DNA from: Lachnoclostridium sp. UBA933 | GTDB taxonomy: Bacteria; Bacillota; Clostridia; Lachnospirales; Lachnospiraceae | Assembly: GCA_002293545.1 (NCBI GenBank) | Contig: DBDL01000090.1 | Location: forward strand, 3,541 to 16,510 | DNA: 12,970 bases | Direction of reading: 5' to 3' | In this document: piece after piece, positions 1 to 10,408 of the stretch | Position numbering within the stretch: the stretch's first letter is position 1 | How the letters are laid out: the number at the start of each line of letters is the position of its first letter | Program-made: the position numbers and the translations under genes | Notes under the pieces: model-generated | The model's input: the letters and a program-made list of their open reading frames with translations, nothing else | Databases searched by the model: none | What the model was told of the DNA's origin: nothing

Positions 1-3000
1 TCAGCGGTAATATCCATGTTGGCAGCTGCCTCCGCGATCATGGCTGCCTCAAGTTTCCGCTGTTCCAGAATTTCCTGCATCTGTTTGTCCAAGTCCTGAC
101 TGTCCTCGTCATACAATTTGATCTCGCGGTAGCGTTTCATACCGGTACCCGCAGGTATGGGGTGGCCGATAATGATATTTTCCTTCAGGCCCCGCAGGTA
201 ATCGACACTGCCGGCAATGGCGGCATTGGTCAATACGCGGGTGGTTTCCTGGAAGCTGGCTGCCGACAGGAACGAGTCAATATTGAGCGAGGCTTTGGTT
301 ATGCCCTGGAATATTGGCTGCGCGATGGCCGGCTGACCGCCTTCGGAAATGACCCGGGCGTTTTCCTCGTGGAAGCGGTACTTGTCCACCATTTGGCCGT
401 AGATGAACCGCGTATCGCCGACCGAGCGAATCTCAACCTTCCGCATCATCTGGCGTATGATAACACCGATGTGCTTATCGTTAATCGACACGCCCTGCAG
501 CCGGTATACCTGCTGAATCTCGTCCATCAGGTAACGCTGGAGGGTGCTTTCACCGAGTATGTGCAGTACGTCGTGGGGGTTGGTTGAACCGGCGCACAAA
601 GGCTCGCCGGCGTCAACGGTATCGCCGTCACGCACCAGCAGCCGTTTGGTCATCGGTATAAAGTGAATGTAATCGCGGCCAAAGGCGTCTTTGATATTGA
701 CCTTGCGCTTGCCCTTGGCAATACCCTGAAAGAACACCGTACCGGAAACTTTGGCGAGCTCCGCCGGGCTTCTCGGCTTGCGGGCTTCAAACAGTTCGCT
801 GACGCGGGGAAGGCCGGAGGTAATGTCCATGGCGCGGGCCGATTCTTTCAGTATCTTGGCAATGGTACGGCCTGCCTTGATTTTTTCGCCTTCGTCAACC
901 TGCAGAATCGCGCCGCCGGGCAGGTGGTACGATGCAAGTTCGCTGCCGTCTTCGTCAACGATGTAAATGCGGGGCTGCTTGGTTTCAAGCTGGAACTCGG
1001 TGATACGTTTTTCGGTATGGCCGGTATCTTCGTCCAGTTCTTCCCGCAGAGTAGTTCCGGGAATAATATCTTCGTATTTGACAGTTCCGCTTGCCTCGGC
1101 GATAATCGGGTCGGAGAACGGCTCAAAAGTGGCGATGGTTTTATCTTTTTCAACTACCGTCCCTTTTTTCACCATAAATTCCGAACCGTTTCTGATTTCT
1201 ATTTTCTGCTCCTGCCCGATAAGGCACAGAGAACGCTTTCCGTCAACTTCCCGGATCATGGCATAGGCGATTTCCGGCGATTTGATGGTTTCCTTACCGC
1301 GCTGGATAATATCGTCACCCCGAATGATCCGTTTACCGTCTTCAATCAGCAGCTTGTCACTGGCTTCGATGGCGTATTCCTTCATCACTTTGCTGACAAT
1401 GGTGTGGCCCCGGCGGGTAAACAGCCAATGGCCGTTGTCCAGTTCCACATGGGCGCCGACAACATCCCGTATATACACCGGATACTTGAGCGAGATATGG
1501 TTGTCTTCGCTCAATTTGGTGGCCGTTCCTCCGATATGGAAGGTACGCATGGTCAGCTGCGTTCCGGGCTGGCCGATGGACTGTGCCGCAATGGTGCCGA
1601 CGGCCTCGCCGATATCAACCGCGCGGTTGGTGGCAAGGTTGCGCCCGTAGCATTTGCGGCATACGCCGTGCTTTGCCTCGCAGGTAAGAACGGTTCTGAT
1701 CCGCACGGAATCAACCCCGGCGGTATCAATTTTCGCGGCAATTTCCTCGGTAATTTCTTCATTGACATCGATAATCACCTCGCCGGTGATGGGGTGCTTG
1801 ACCCGCTCCAGCGTGTACCGGCCGATGATGCGGTCGCTCAACGGCTCAACAATGTCTTCGCCGTCTTTGATGGCCGCATAGGAAATACCGTTAATGGTGC
1901 CGCAGTCGTCTTCATTGACCACCACGTCCTGCGCAATGTCAACGAGACGGCGGGTCAGATAACCGGCTTCGGCGGTTTTAAGCGCCGTATCGGCAAGACC
2001 CTTGCGGGCGCCGTTGGTTGAAATAAAGAACTCGATAACCGAAAGCCCTTCCTTGAAGTTTGAACGTATCGGCAGTTCGATAATGTCGCCCGAAGGCTTG
2101 GCCATCAGGCCGCGCATTCCGGCAAGCTGGCGTATCTGGTTGCGGCTTCCGCGCGCGCCGGAGTTGGCCATCATATAAATGGAGTTGAACCCGTCGCGAT
2201 CCGCCTCCAGCGTCTTCATCATAATGTTGGTCAGATCTTCGTTGGTCTTGGTCCACACTTCAATAACTTTATTGTAGCGTTCCTCCTGGGTCATAATACC
2301 CTTACGCCACTGAGTCTGAATGGCCTCAACTTCCCTATTGGCTTTTTCGATCATTTCGGGTTTTTCTTTGGGAACCAGAATGTCGTCAATACCAATGGTC
2401 GCCCCGAAAACAGTCGCGTAACGGTAGCCGGTGGCCTTGATGGCGTCGAGCATTTGTACGGTAATCCACGAACCTTTTACATTAAAGACGTATTCGATAA
2501 GGGCGCGGAGTTCCTTGTCTTTCAATTCGTAATTGATAAAGGGAATCTCTTCCGGCATTTCCTCATTGAAAACCAGCCGGCCGGCGGTGGTCTCTATGGT
2601 TCCGTCTGCCCCTGCTTTTACCTCGTGGCCGACCTTGTCCCAAATGGGGAACTTGACCGGCTTGACGCGGATAAGGGCTTCCCAATCCAGCACTTTATTT
2701 TCCACCGCGATAAGGACTTCTTCCGCTGATGAATAATAGGGGACTTTATCTTTGGTTTCCGGCCTGGTTGAGCCGGGCCGTTTCGCGTTGGGCTTAATCC
2801 GCGTAAGGAAGTTAATGCCGAGAACCATGTCCTGAGAGGGGAATACAATGGTTTTACCGTTTGCGGGGTTTAACAGGTTACGGGCGGAAAGCATCAGCGT
2901 CCAGCATTCCATTTGCGCGGCCGGGGTCAGCGGCACATGGACTGCCATCTGGTCGCCGTCAAAGTCGGCATTAAATGCCGTACATACTAACGGGTGCAGT

Positions 3001-4331
3001 TTGATTGCCTTACCTTCCACAAGCGTCGGTTCAAATGCCTGTATGCCCAGCCTGTGAAGCGTAGGCGCACGGTTTAACATAACCGGATGCTCATGGATTA
3101 CCTGTTCCAATATATCCCATACTTCGGTTTGAAGCTTTTCTACCATTTTTTTTGCGGATTTAATGTTATGCGCTGTTCCGTTTGCCACTAATTCTTTCAT
3201 CACAAACGGTTTAAATAACTCGATTGCCATTTCTTTCGGAAGACCGCATTGATAGATTTTTAGCTCCGGTCCGACTACGATAACCGAACGTCCGGAATAG
3301 TCAACACGCTTTCCGAGCAGATTCTGACGAAAACGTCCCTGTTTTCCTTTCAGCATATCGGAAAGGGATTTTAAAGCACGGTTTCCCGGTCCTGTTACCG
3401 GCCGGCCCCGCCTTCCGTTATCAATCAATGCGTCCACTGCTTCCTGGAGCATCCTCTTTTCATTCCGGACGATAATATCCGGCGCCCCCAGTTCAAGCAA
3501 TCTTTTTAAACGATTATTCCGGTTGATAATACGGCGGTATAAATCATTCATGTCAGAGGTCGCAAAACGTCCGCCGTCTAATTGAACCATCGGACGCAAA
3601 TCCGGCGGAATTACCGGAATAACAGTTAATATCATCCAGTCCGGGCAGTTTCCGGATTCACGAAACGCTTCTACTACTTCCAAACGCTTGATAATCCTTG
3701 CCCGTTTTTGACCGGTAGATGATTTTAATTCTTTCTTTAAACTGACAGCCTCTTCTTCTAAATCAATGTTCTGAAGAAGCTCCTGAATTGATTCGGCTCC
3801 CATACCGACACGGAATGCATCGCCGTAAGCTTCTCTGGCGTCTTGATATTCCTTTTCTGTCAAAACCTGTTTGACCTGAATATCATTCGTATCCGAATCC
3901 AATACAATATAAGATGCAAAATATAAAACTTTCTCAAGCACTCTCGGAGAGATATCAAGAATCAGTCCCATTCTGCTCGGAATCCCTTTAAAATACCAAA
4001 TATGCGATACCGGTGCCGCTAACTCAATATGCCCCATACGTTCACGGCGTACGCTGGATTTTGTTACTTCCACACCGCACCGGTCACAAACCACACCTTT
4101 ATAACGGACCTTTTTGTATTTACCGCAATGACACTCCCAATCCTTACTCGGTCCAAATATCTTTTCGCAGAATAAACCATCTTTTTCCGGCTTCAGCGTA
4201 CGATAATTTATGGTTTCCGGTTTTTTTACTTCCCCCCTTGCCCACTCTCTGATTTTATCCGGTGAAGCAAGTTTGATTTTGATTTTATCGTAAATTAGTG
4301 GTTCTTCTGTCATATAACTGTTTTGTGGCAT
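1..4331 (-). CDS. rpoC: RNA polymerase beta' subunit, 3' end cut by window edge, mosaic
   Basis: Catalytic beta' subunit of RNA polymerase. The frame is open from the ATG at 4331 to the left edge: 1443 codons without a stop. The start follows a purine-rich AGAAAGG, 20 bases after the rpoB stop. Visible landmarks are the first zinc site (C67, C69, C82, C85), the magnesium-binding NADFDGDQ at 454-461 (D456, D458, D460), the second zinc site (C810, C884, C891, C894) and the trigger-loop MRTFH at 928-932. Residues 1 to about 453 read like Lachnospiraceae RpoC. From about 466 the sequence reads like Treponema RpoC, for example [17 protein letters not shown] at about 471-487, where Clostridia have AQAECRFLLLS. 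G+C content also rises there. The treponemal protein ends just after the region reached at the left edge, so only a few codons are probably missing. The gene identity is certain; whether this joined gene exists in one organism is doubtful. Confidence 0.93.
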   Translation of the reverse strand, partial: MPQNSYMTEEPLIYDKIKIKLASPDKIREWARGEVKKPETINYRTLKPEKDGLFCEKIFGPSKDWECHCGKYKKVRYKGVVCDRCGVEVTKSSVRRERMGHIELAAPVSHIWYFKGIPSRMGLILDISPRVLEKVLYFASYIVLDSDTNDIQVKQVLTEKEYQDAREAYGDAFRVGMGAESIQELLQNIDLEEEAVSLKKELKSSTGQKRARIIKRLEVVEAFRESGNCPDWMILTVIPVIPPDLRPMVQLDGGRFATSDMNDLYRRIINRNNRLKRLLELGAPDIIVRNEKRMLQEAVDALIDNGRRGRPVTGPGNRALKSLSDMLKGKQGRFRQNLLGKRVDYSGRSVIVVGPELKIYQCGLPKEMAIELFKPFVMKELVANGTAHNIKSAKKMVEKLQTEVWDILEQVIHEHPVMLNRAPTLHRLGIQAFEPTLVEGKAIKLHPLVCTAFNADFDGDQMAVHVPLTPAAQMECWTLMLSARNLLNPANGKTIVFPSQDMVLGINFLTRIKPNAKRPGSTRPETKDKVPYYSSAEEVLIAVENKVLDWEALIRVKPVKFPIWDKVGHEVKAGADGTIETTAGRLVFNEEMPEEIPFINYELKDKELRALIEYVFNVKGSWITVQMLDAIKATGYRYATVFGATIGIDDILVPKEKPEMIEKANREVEAIQTQWRKGIMTQEERYNKVIEVWTKTNEDLTNIMMKTLEADRDGFNSIYMMANSGARGSRNQIRQLAGMRGLMAKPSGDIIELPIRSNFKEGLSVIEFFISTNGARKGLADTALKTAEAGYLTRRLVDIAQDVVVNEDDCGTINGISYAAIKDGEDIVEPLSDRIIGRYTLERVKHPITGEVIIDVNEEITEEIAAKIDTAGVDSVRIRTVLTCEAKHGVCRKCYGRNLATNRAVDIGEAVGTIAAQSIGQPGTQLTMRTFHIGGTATKLSEDNHISLKYPVYIRDVVGAHVELDNGHWLFTRRGHTIVSKVMKEYAIEASDKLLIEDGKRIIRGDDIIQRGKETIKSPEIAYAMIREVDGKRSLCLIGQEQKIEIRNGSEFMVKKGTVVEKDKTIATFEPFSDPIIAEASGTVKYEDIIPGTTLREELDEDTGHTEKRITEFQLETKQPRIYIVDEDGSELASYHLPGGAILQVDEGEKIKAGRTIAKILKESARAMDITSGLPRVSELFEARKPRSPAELAKVSGTVFFQGIAKGKRKVNIKDAFGRDYIHFIPMTKRLLVRDGDTVDAGEPLCAGSTNPHDVLHILGESTLQRYLMDEIQQVYRLQGVSINDKHIGVIIRQMMRKVEIRSVGDTRFIYGQMVDKYRFHEENARVISEGGQPAIAQPIFQGITKASLNIDSFLSAASFQETTRVLTNAAIAGSVDYLRGLKENIIIGHPIPAGTGMKRYREIKLYDEDSQDLDKQMQEILEQRKLEAAMIAEAAANMDITA
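2937..2975 (-). other. Breakpoint interval of the clostridial/spirochaetal rpoC mosaic
   Basis: The interval encodes F453 to H465 around [12 protein letters not shown], which is nearly invariant in bacteria. The last residues that look clostridial are T451 and A452 (treponemes I recall have KP here). The first that look spirochaetal are V466, T469 and the following AAQMECW block. The reading frame is kept across the join. The comparison uses remembered family sequences, so the edges may move by a few codons. Either an assembly misjoin through a shared k-mer or a homologous crossover would leave this pattern. Confidence 0.75.
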
Positions 4332-4351
4332 ATACCTTTCTCCGTCCTTTC

Positions 4352-7300
4352 TTATATTTCTTCTAAGATTGCACTCTCTTCCTCTGCAAATTCCGCCCCG
4401 GCGATTTCACTTTCACCATCTTCCGATAGTTCCGTGTCTTCTTTGAAGACACTGTCATCGTCAAGACTGTCTGCGTCGGCAGCACGATATCCTGCCCTTT
4501 CAAATGAAGAATCCTCCTCTTCAAAACCAAATTGCTCACCCGCCATCAATGCTGACATGTTCGGGTCCTCGATTGCTTCATCCACTCTTTCCGTCATCAT
4601 GATTTCTTCACCATTTTCATCCAAAACCGTAACATCCAGTGCCAATGACTGAAGTTCCTTTAAAAGAACCTTAAACGACTCTGGAATTCCGGGATCCGTA
4701 ATGTTGTCACCCTTGATAATTGCTTCGTAGGTTTTTACACGTCCGACAACATCGTCTGATTTGACTGTCAATATTTCTTGCAGCGTATATGCCGCACCAT
4801 ATGCTTCTAATGCCCAAACTTCCATTTCTCCGAAACGCTGTCCGCCGAACTGTGCTTTCCCGCCGAGCGGCTGCTGTGTGACAAGTGAATAGGGACCGGT
4901 GGAACGGGCGTGTATTTTATCATCAACCAAGTGATGCAGCTTCAGATAATGCATAAACCCAATTGTTACATCGCCGTCAAAGAACTCCCCGCTTCTTCCG
5001 TCCCGGAGTTTCACCTTTCCGTCCCTGCGAATCGGAACATCTTTCCATTCATTCCGGTATTGTTGATTCGTCAATAAAAATTCCATCATTTCCGAATCCA
5101 AAACATCTTTATATTTTTCCTGAAATTCTTCCAATGTATCCATATTTACATAGTCATTGGCAAGCTCTAATGTATCCATAATATCATACTCATTGGCTCC
5201 GTCAAACACCGGTGTTCCTACATTGATCCCCAGAACCTTAGCCGCAAGACTCAAATGAATCTCCAATACCTGACCGATATTCATACGTGACGGCACGCCA
5301 AGCGGATTCAACACAATATCAAGCGGACGTCCGTTCGGTAAGAACGGCATATCTTCTACCGGAAGCACACGTGATACAACACCTTTGTTTCCATGACGTC
5401 CCGCCATTTTATCCCCAACCTGTATTTTCCTCTTCTGTGCGATATAAATACGAACGGTTTCATTAACACCCGGCGATAGTTCATCCCCGTTTTCCCGTGT
5501 GAATTTTTTTGCCGCAACGACAATACCAAATTCACCATGCGGAACCCGAAGCGACGTATCCCTTACTTCTCTTGCCTTCTCCCCGAAAATAGCACGGAGA
5601 AGCCGTTCTTCCGCCGTCAGTTCTGTTTCTCCTTTCGGCGTAACTTTTCCGACTAATATATCGCCTGCGCGCACTTCCGCACCGATACGGATGATTCCTT
5701 CTTCATTCAAATCCTTCAGTGCGTCGTCGCCGACACCCGGCACATCCCTTGTAATCTCTTCCGGTCCGAGCTTGGTATCTCTGGCTTCTGTTTCATATTC
5801 GTTGATATGAACGGATGTGTAAACGTCCTCCTGTACCAGCCGTTCACTTAATAAAACGGCGTCCTCATAGTTGTAGCCTTCCCATGTCATAAATCCGATC
5901 AACGGATTCTTCCCCAGTGCGATTTCTCCGCCCGAAGTGGAAGGTCCGTCCGCAATGACCTGTCCTTTCACTACTTTCTCGTCTTTTGAAACAATCGGAC
6001 GTTGATTCATGCAGGTTCCCTGATTACTTCTTACAAATTTGGAAAGCTTGTATTTATCCAGTTCCCCGTTTTCTTTGCGGATAACAATCAAATCAGACTG
6101 TACGTTTGAAATGACACCGGCTTCTCTTGCGACAACACAATTTCCCGAATCGACTGCCGCTTTCATTTCCATACCTGTGCCGACAACCGGTTCTTCCGTA
6201 ACAAGAAGCGGGACTGCCTGACGCTGCATGTTAGAACCCATCAATGCACGGTTCGCATCGTCATTTTCCAAAAACGGAATCATGGCTGTTGCCACAGAAA
6301 AAACCATTTTGGGCGACACATCCATATACTCCACATATTTTTTTTCATACTCCGACGTTTCTTCTTTGAAACGCCCGGATACATTATTATGGACAAAATG
6401 CCCCTCGTCATCCAGTAACTCATTTGCCTGAGCCACATGATACCGGTCTTCCTCATCCGCCGTCATATAGACAACTTCATCGGTAACAACCGGATTTGCC
6501 GGGTCTTCCCTGTTTACTTTCCGGTAAGGAGCTTCTACAAATCCGTATTCATTGATTCTCGCATAAGAGGCAAGTGAGTTAATCAAACCGATATTCGGAC
6601 CTTCCGGCGTTTCTATCGGACACATTCTTCCATAATGGGAATAATGAACATCACGCACCTCAAATCCGGCACGATCTCTGGAAAGACCGCCCGGTCCCAA
6701 AGCAGACAGACGTCTTTTATGAGTCAGCTCACTGAGCGGATTGTTTTGATCCATAAACTGCGATAGCTGTGAACTGCCGAAAAACTCTTTTACCGCAGCG
6801 GTCACCGGTTTAATATTAATCAATGACTGTGCGGAAATCCCCTCGATATCCTGCGTTGTCATTCTCTCGCGAACAACACGTTCCATACGCGACAAACCGA
6901 TTCGGTACTGGTTTTGAAGCAGCTCTCCGACCGCACGGATACGGCGGTTCCCTAAATGATCAATATCATCCTGATTGCCGATGCCGTATTCTAAATGTAT
7001 ATTATAGTTGATTGAAGCAAAAATATCCTCTTTGGTTATGTTCTTGGGAATCAATTCTGTTGCAAACTTCTTTATGACTTCATATCTTTCTTCTTCGGAT
7101 TCATTTTCTTCTAAAATCGTTTTGAGCAGCGGATAATATACTTCTTCCGTTATTCCCAATTCCTGTTTATCCGCATCCGGCAGAAATGAATGAAGGTCTA
7201 CCATCATATTGGAAAGCACTTTCACCGCCTTTTCATCCGTTTGTACCATAACAAAGGGAGTTGCCGTGTTTTGGATATCATCCGCCAGGCTCTCCGTAAT

Positions 7301-8239
7301 TAATGCTCCCGTTTCCGCAACCACTTCACCGGTTTCGGCGTCAATGACATCCTCCGCAAGTTTCAGCCCTGCGATACGGTTGCGGAATGCTAACTTTTTA
7401 TTGAACTTATATCGTCCCACCTTGGCAAGGTCATATCTTCTTACATCAAAAAACATGCTTTTTACAAGGTTCTCCGCACTGTCAACGGCAAGCGGCTCAC
7501 CGGGACGCAATTTCTTATATAATTCTAACAGACCGTCTTCATAATTCTCCGAAGTGTCTTTGGATAAACTCGCCATGATTTTGGGTTCTTCCCCAAACAA
7601 ATCAATGATTTCTTCTCTTGTCCCAATCCCCAACGCTCTGATAAATACCGTAATCGGTACTTTACGGTTGCGGTCAACACGTACGCTGAAAACATCATTG
7701 GAATCTGTTTCATACTCCAGCCATGCTCCGCGGTTGGGAATCACCGTTGACGAATACAGTGTCTTTCCTATTTTATCATGTGCAATGGAATAATAAATCC
7801 CCGGAGAACGAACCAACTGACTTACAATAACACGTTCCGCGCCATTGATGACAAAGGTTCCCGTCTGGGTCATAAGCGGTAAATCACCCATAAAGATATC
7901 GTGTTCGTTGATCTCATCATTTTCTTTATTGTGAAGACGTACTTTTACTTTCAGAGGGGCGGCATAGGTTGCATCCCTCTCCTTGCATTCCTCAATTGAA
8001 TATTTTACATCGTCTTTACATAGTTCAAAGTTCACAAATTCAAGACTCAGATTGTCGCTGTAATCTTCGATGGGAGAGATGTCGCGAAACACTTCCCGCA
8101 GTCCTTCCCTCAAAAACCAGTTGTAAGAATCCGTTTGCACCTCAATAAGATTAGGCATCCCTAAAACTTCTTTTTGTTTTGAGTAGCTCATTCTCACGCC
8201 ATTTCCACTTTTGACCGGGCGTATTCTGTTTTTCTCCAT
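4352..8239 (-). CDS. rpoB: RNA polymerase beta subunit
   Basis: Beta subunit of RNA polymerase, 1295 residues, the usual size for Lachnospiraceae. I chose the ATG at 8239 (MEKNRIRPV...), with AAGGAG at 8251-8256 eleven bases upstream. A GTG at 8251 would extend the frame by four codons but overlaps that ribosome binding site, so it is unlikely. Landmarks are the rifampicin pocket at 488-514, the active-site lysines K944 and K952 in [10 protein letters not shown], and the C-terminal [20 protein letters not shown] block from about 1123, which contacts beta'. The tail after about residue 1215 is strongly acidic. D497, H507 and S512 (E. coli D516, H526 and S531) are the wild-type residues, so the pocket shows no classical rifampicin-resistance change. 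The whole gene looks clostridial, without the mosaic seen in rpoC. It is followed by rpoC after 20 bases and has its own promoter. Confidence 0.98.
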   Translation of the reverse strand: MEKNRIRPVKSGNGVRMSYSKQKEVLGMPNLIEVQTDSYNWFLREGLREVFRDISPIEDYSDNLSLEFVNFELCKDDVKYSIEECKERDATYAAPLKVKVRLHNKENDEINEHDIFMGDLPLMTQTGTFVINGAERVIVSQLVRSPGIYYSIAHDKIGKTLYSSTVIPNRGAWLEYETDSNDVFSVRVDRNRKVPITVFIRALGIGTREEIIDLFGEEPKIMASLSKDTSENYEDGLLELYKKLRPGEPLAVDSAENLVKSMFFDVRRYDLAKVGRYKFNKKLAFRNRIAGLKLAEDVIDAETGEVVAETGALITESLADDIQNTATPFVMVQTDEKAVKVLSNMMVDLHSFLPDADKQELGITEEVYYPLLKTILEENESEEERYEVIKKFATELIPKNITKEDIFASINYNIHLEYGIGNQDDIDHLGNRRIRAVGELLQNQYRIGLSRMERVVRERMTTQDIEGISAQSLINIKPVTAAVKEFFGSSQLSQFMDQNNPLSELTHKRRLSALGPGGLSRDRAGFEVRDVHYSHYGRMCPIETPEGPNIGLINSLASYARINEYGFVEAPYRKVNREDPANPVVTDEVVYMTADEEDRYHVAQANELLDDEGHFVHNNVSGRFKEETSEYEKKYVEYMDVSPKMVFSVATAMIPFLENDDANRALMGSNMQRQAVPLLVTEEPVVGTGMEMKAAVDSGNCVVAREAGVISNVQSDLIVIRKENGELDKYKLSKFVRSNQGTCMNQRPIVSKDEKVVKGQVIADGPSTSGGEIALGKNPLIGFMTWEGYNYEDAVLLSERLVQEDVYTSVHINEYETEARDTKLGPEEITRDVPGVGDDALKDLNEEGIIRIGAEVRAGDILVGKVTPKGETELTAEERLLRAIFGEKAREVRDTSLRVPHGEFGIVVAAKKFTRENGDELSPGVNETVRIYIAQKRKIQVGDKMAGRHGNKGVVSRVLPVEDMPFLPNGRPLDIVLNPLGVPSRMNIGQVLEIHLSLAAKVLGINVGTPVFDGANEYDIMDTLELANDYVNMDTLEEFQEKYKDVLDSEMMEFLLTNQQYRNEWKDVPIRRDGKVKLRDGRSGEFFDGDVTIGFMHYLKLHHLVDDKIHARSTGPYSLVTQQPLGGKAQFGGQRFGEMEVWALEAYGAAYTLQEILTVKSDDVVGRVKTYEAIIKGDNITDPGIPESFKVLLKELQSLALDVTVLDENGEEIMMTERVDEAIEDPNMSALMAGEQFGFEEEDSSFERAGYRAADADSLDDDSVFKEDTELSEDGESEIAGAEFAEEESAILEEI

Positions 8240-8333
8240 TGATGATTTCACTCCTTGTCTATTTTACAAGATTGTGATATAATTGCCTTAATAGTGCCAT
8301 TTGCGTATATTTTACCACAATAGTGCATCTTCC

Positions 8334-8362
8334 ATCATAACATAAGCCTAAAACCGTGTCAA
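8334..8362 (-). promoter_or_regulatory. Promoter for rpoB-rpoC
   Basis: On the minus strand TTGACA (8357-8362) is followed after 17 bases by TATGAT (8334-8339), with TGT directly before the -10, making it an extended -10. The -35 matches consensus at all six positions and the -10 at five. A transcript starting near 8327 would have a leader of about 88 bases before the rpoB ATG. The site lies in the rplL-rpoB gap, downstream of a stem-loop, so rpoBC can be expressed independently of rplJL. Confidence 0.85.
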
Positions 8363-8384
8363 CACAATTTTTCAGGCGTAACAC

Positions 8385-8422
8385 AAGTTCCCGACTATAT
8401 GTCTGTGTACAGCCGGGAACTT
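8385..8422 (-). terminator. Stem-loop between rplL and rpoB, probable partial terminator or processing site
   Basis: A perfect 9-bp stem, AAGTTCCCG paired with CGGGAACTT, encloses a 20-base loop, 27 bases after the rplL stop. The bases that follow on the minus strand (GTGTTACG) are only weakly U-rich, so termination is probably incomplete. In E. coli the rplL-rpoB gap holds a partial attenuator and an RNase III processing site; an analogous role here is inference. Confidence 0.5.
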
Positions 8423-8448
8423 ATCTATTGGTATATTGATATGACCGA

Positions 8449-8817
8449 TTATTTGAGCGTTGCTTTGGCACCTTCTGCCTCTAATTTTGCTTTTAATTCT
8501 TCCGCCTCTTCCTTGCTTACGCCTTCTTTTATAACTTTCGGTGCGCCGTCAACAACATCTTTTGCTTCTTTCAAGCCAAGACCTGTGACTTCACGTACTA
8601 CCTTGATTACCTTAACCTTTGAAGAACCGACTTCTGTCAGTTCCACATCAAACTCGTCTTTTTCCTCTGCTGCTCCGCCTGCATCTCCGCCTGCTGCCGC
8701 AACGACTACACCCGCTGCCGCAGATACGCCGTATTTTTCCTCACATGCTTTTACTAAATCATTTAATTCCAATACTGTCATTGCATCAATTGCATCCATA
8801 AATTCCTGCGTTGTCAT
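8449..8817 (-). CDS. rplL: 50S ribosomal protein L7/L12
   Basis: L7/L12 forms the mobile stalk dimers that recruit translation factors to the large subunit, anchored through L10. The product is 122 residues. The N-terminal dimerisation part is about 1-31, an Ala/Gly-rich hinge covers about 33-50, and the globular C-terminal domain about 54-122 carries the conserved [16 protein letters not shown] at 79-94. The start is the ATG at 8817, eight bases after GGAGG at 8826-8830. A longer open frame reaches 8850 but would place that ribosome binding site inside the gene. It lies 89 bases downstream of rplJ with no terminator between them, so the two are cotranscribed. The 3' end is followed by a stem-loop and the rpoB promoter. 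Confidence 0.98.
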   Translation of the reverse strand: MTTQEFMDAIDAMTVLELNDLVKACEEKYGVSAAAGVVVAAAGGDAGGAAEEKDEFDVELTEVGSSKVKVIKVVREVTGLGLKEAKDVVDGAPKVIKEGVSKEEAEELKAKLEAEGAKATLK

Positions 8818-8906
8818 AATTCTTTCCTCCATCTGAATTTTCTGTTTCATTCATTTCGTTTATAATTTGTGCTTTCCGCACTGATTTTACTTTGTTCCAA
8901 AACCAC

Positions 8907-9401
8907 TTAGGCTTCCTGCTCTTTTGCTTCCGCAATTTGCTTGATTACGCGGGCAAAATTTGAGATTGGTGACTGTATGCTTCCAAGCAGTTTGGAAATC
9001 AATACATCACGCGGCGGAATACTTGCCAATTGTTTTACCCCTGCTTCATCATAATAGGTTCCGCCCACAACCGCGCCTTTAAACTCCAATGCGGGAGCTT
9101 CTTTTGCAAACTCTGCCAATACTCTTGCCGGTGCGGTTTCGTCCTCGGTACTGATTGCAATCGCCGTAGGTCCTGCCAAATGCTTATCCAACTGTGCGTA
9201 ATCCGTTCCCTCAAATGCCAGATGAAGCATTGTATTTTTATATACTTTGTAAACAATGCCGGCTTCACGCAGATTCTTACGCAGCTTTGTGTCCTCTTCT
9301 ACGGTAAGTCCGCGGTAATCAACCAAAACTGCTGATTTCGCACCGTCTACCTGACCTTTGATTTCATCAATAACCGGTTGTTTTTCTTCTATTTTAGCCA
9401 T
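8907..9401 (-). CDS. rplJ: 50S ribosomal protein L10
   Basis: L10 (uL10) binds 23S rRNA at the GTPase centre and holds the L7/L12 dimers through its C-terminal helix. The product is 164 residues, normal for Firmicutes. Conserved blocks include the N-terminal VDYRGLTVEED near residues 28-38 and KVYKNTMLHLAF near 52-63. The C-terminal ISNFARVIKQIAEAKEQ is the stalk-binding helix. The ATG at 9401 is preceded by a strong AAGGAGG. In other bacteria L10, with L7/L12, represses its own operon by binding the mRNA leader. That leader is present just upstream, together with an intrinsic terminator and a dedicated promoter. Confidence 0.98.
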   Translation of the reverse strand: MAKIEEKQPVIDEIKGQVDGAKSAVLVDYRGLTVEEDTKLRKNLREAGIVYKVYKNTMLHLAFEGTDYAQLDKHLAGPTAIAISTEDETAPARVLAEFAKEAPALEFKGAVVGGTYYDEAGVKQLASIPPRDVLISKLLGSIQSPISNFARVIKQIAEAKEQEA

Positions 9402-9424
9402 CTGTTTCCTCCTTTATAGATTTC

Positions 9425-9457
9425 AAAAATCCCTCTTTGCCCAAGACAAAGAGGGAT
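9425..9457 (-). terminator. Attenuator in front of rplJ
   Basis: An 11-bp perfect stem (minus strand ATCCCTCTTTG and CAAAGAGGGAT) with a 7-base loop ends in a run of five T, the standard intrinsic terminator form. It ends only about ten bases before the rplJ ribosome binding site and lies after the L10 leader. It therefore cannot end an upstream gene and most likely controls readthrough into rplJL. Confidence 0.88.
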
Positions 9458-9489
9458 AGAATGCTACGTCAATTTACACACGTATATCA

Positions 9490-9590
9490 TAATTCCTCGG
9501 CAGGCGGTACTTGCTTATGTCATATGACACCTGCTGTCTTCGGCGACATGGTTTCTTGCTGTTCATTACTTTGTACGGACAATGAACTTC
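9490..9590 (-). promoter_or_regulatory. L10 leader, ribosomal protein autoregulatory RNA
   Basis: The minus strand contains GCCGAAGACAGCAGGTG (9528-9544) and, after a short interval, CCGCCTGCCGAGG (9495-9507). These are the paired halves typical of the Firmicutes L10 leader (Rfam L10_leader), where the L10/L7-L12 complex binds. A separate upstream hairpin, GTTCATT with AATGAAC (9561-9587), precedes it. Promoter, L10-binding RNA, terminator and rplJ start follow each other in the order expected for transcription attenuation. The recognition is by motif, not by a covariance search. Confidence 0.85.
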
Positions 9591-9655
9591 CAAACAAAAC
9601 TACGAAATAAAAACCATATATCTATAATATGAACTTTTGATTTTATTCCTTTCGG

Positions 9656-9685
9656 AGTATATCACGACCTGATACGTTCTGTCAA
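9656..9685 (-). promoter_or_regulatory. Promoter for rplJ-rplL
   Basis: TTGACA (9680-9685) is followed after 18 bases by TATACT (9656-9661), preceded by TGA as an extended -10. The -35 begins seven bases past the rplA stop codon. Transcription would start near 9649, giving a leader of about 250 bases that contains the L10-binding RNA and the attenuator. No terminator separates rplA from this promoter, so readthrough from rplKA may add to expression. Confidence 0.82.
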
Positions 9686-9692
9686 GTAATAT

Positions 9693-10385
9693 TTATCCGA
9701 TTTTTGCCGTATTGATTTTGATTCCCGGTCCCATTGTTGAAGCAATGGTCACGCTTCTCAAATACTGACCTTTTGCACTTGAGGGTCTTGCTTTCAAAAT
9801 AGCTCCCATCAATGTGTCAAAGTTCTCTTTCATTTGTTCTTCCGAAAAAGATGCCTTGCCCAACGGTACGTGGATAATATTTGATTTATCCAGACGATAC
9901 TCGATTTTACCGGCTTTGATTTCCTGAATCGCCTTTGTTATGTCCATCGTTACCGTACCCGCCTTCGGATTCGGCATAAGTCCTTTGGGTCCGAGAACAC
10001 GTCCCAAACGACCGACAACACCCATCATATCCGGTGTGGCTACTACGACGTCAAAATCCAGCCATCCCTCATTTTGGATTTTCGGAATCAATTCGTCACC
10101 GCCGAAAAAATCAGCCCCGGCTGCTTCCGCTTCCGTCAGCTTATCACCCTTTGCAAAAACAAGCACACGAACCGTTTTACCCGTACCATGCGGCAGTACG
10201 ACTGCACCGCGGACTTGCTGATCCGCATGACGGCCGTCTACTCCCAGACGTATATGCGCTTCGACGGTTTCATCAAATTTTGCGGCTGCTGTCTTTTTGA
10301 GCAGACCGATTGCATCCGCCGCGTCATATTGAACCATTTTGTCAACTTGCTTTGCTGCTTCTAAATATCTCTTGCCTCTCTTCAT
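9693..10385 (-). CDS. rplA: 50S ribosomal protein L1
   Basis: L1 (uL1) binds 23S rRNA at the E-site stalk and helps release deacylated tRNA; in several bacteria it also represses the rplKA mRNA. The product is 230 residues, the normal length. The central block [23 protein letters not shown] (about residues 122-144) is the L1 signature, and the closing [15 protein letters not shown] region is also conserved. The ATG at 10385 follows TAGGAGGT at good spacing. It is separated from rplK by 210 bases, unusually long for this gene pair; the gap holds tandem repeats and a short palindrome. The rplJ promoter follows directly after the stop. Confidence 0.98.
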   Translation of the reverse strand: MKRGKRYLEAAKQVDKMVQYDAADAIGLLKKTAAAKFDETVEAHIRLGVDGRHADQQVRGAVVLPHGTGKTVRVLVFAKGDKLTEAEAAGADFFGGDELIPKIQNEGWLDFDVVVATPDMMGVVGRLGRVLGPKGLMPNPKAGTVTMDITKAIQEIKAGKIEYRLDKSNIIHVPLGKASFSEEQMKENFDTLMGAILKARPSSAKGQYLRSVTIASTMGPGIKINTAKIG

Positions 10386-10408
10386 AATTTACCTCCTAGT
10401 GGTATTAG

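Noticed and set aside
162..587. Plus-strand open frame of 141 codons near the left edge
   Set aside because: Also antisense to conserved rpoC codons, with no plausible ribosome binding site or family resemblance.
663..2021. A 452-codon plus-strand open frame opposite rpoC
   Set aside because: It lies wholly antisense to the continuous, strongly conserved rpoC frame, in the part with GC-rich third positions, which leaves few stops on the other strand. Its translation shows no recognisable domain.
1..4331. rpoC as a split or frameshifted gene
   Set aside because: The minus-strand frame reads without a stop from 4331 to the edge, and the zinc and active-site residues fall at consistent positions on both sides of the composition change. 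It is mosaic but not broken.
6698..6778. Rifampicin-resistance mutation in the rpoB pocket
   Set aside because: Residues 488-514, including D497, H507 and S512, are the wild-type residues of sensitive bacteria.
8240..8251. GTG at 8251 as the rpoB start
   Set aside because: The GTG overlaps the AAGGAG ribosome binding site; the ATG at 8239 begins the family's usual MEKNRIRP.
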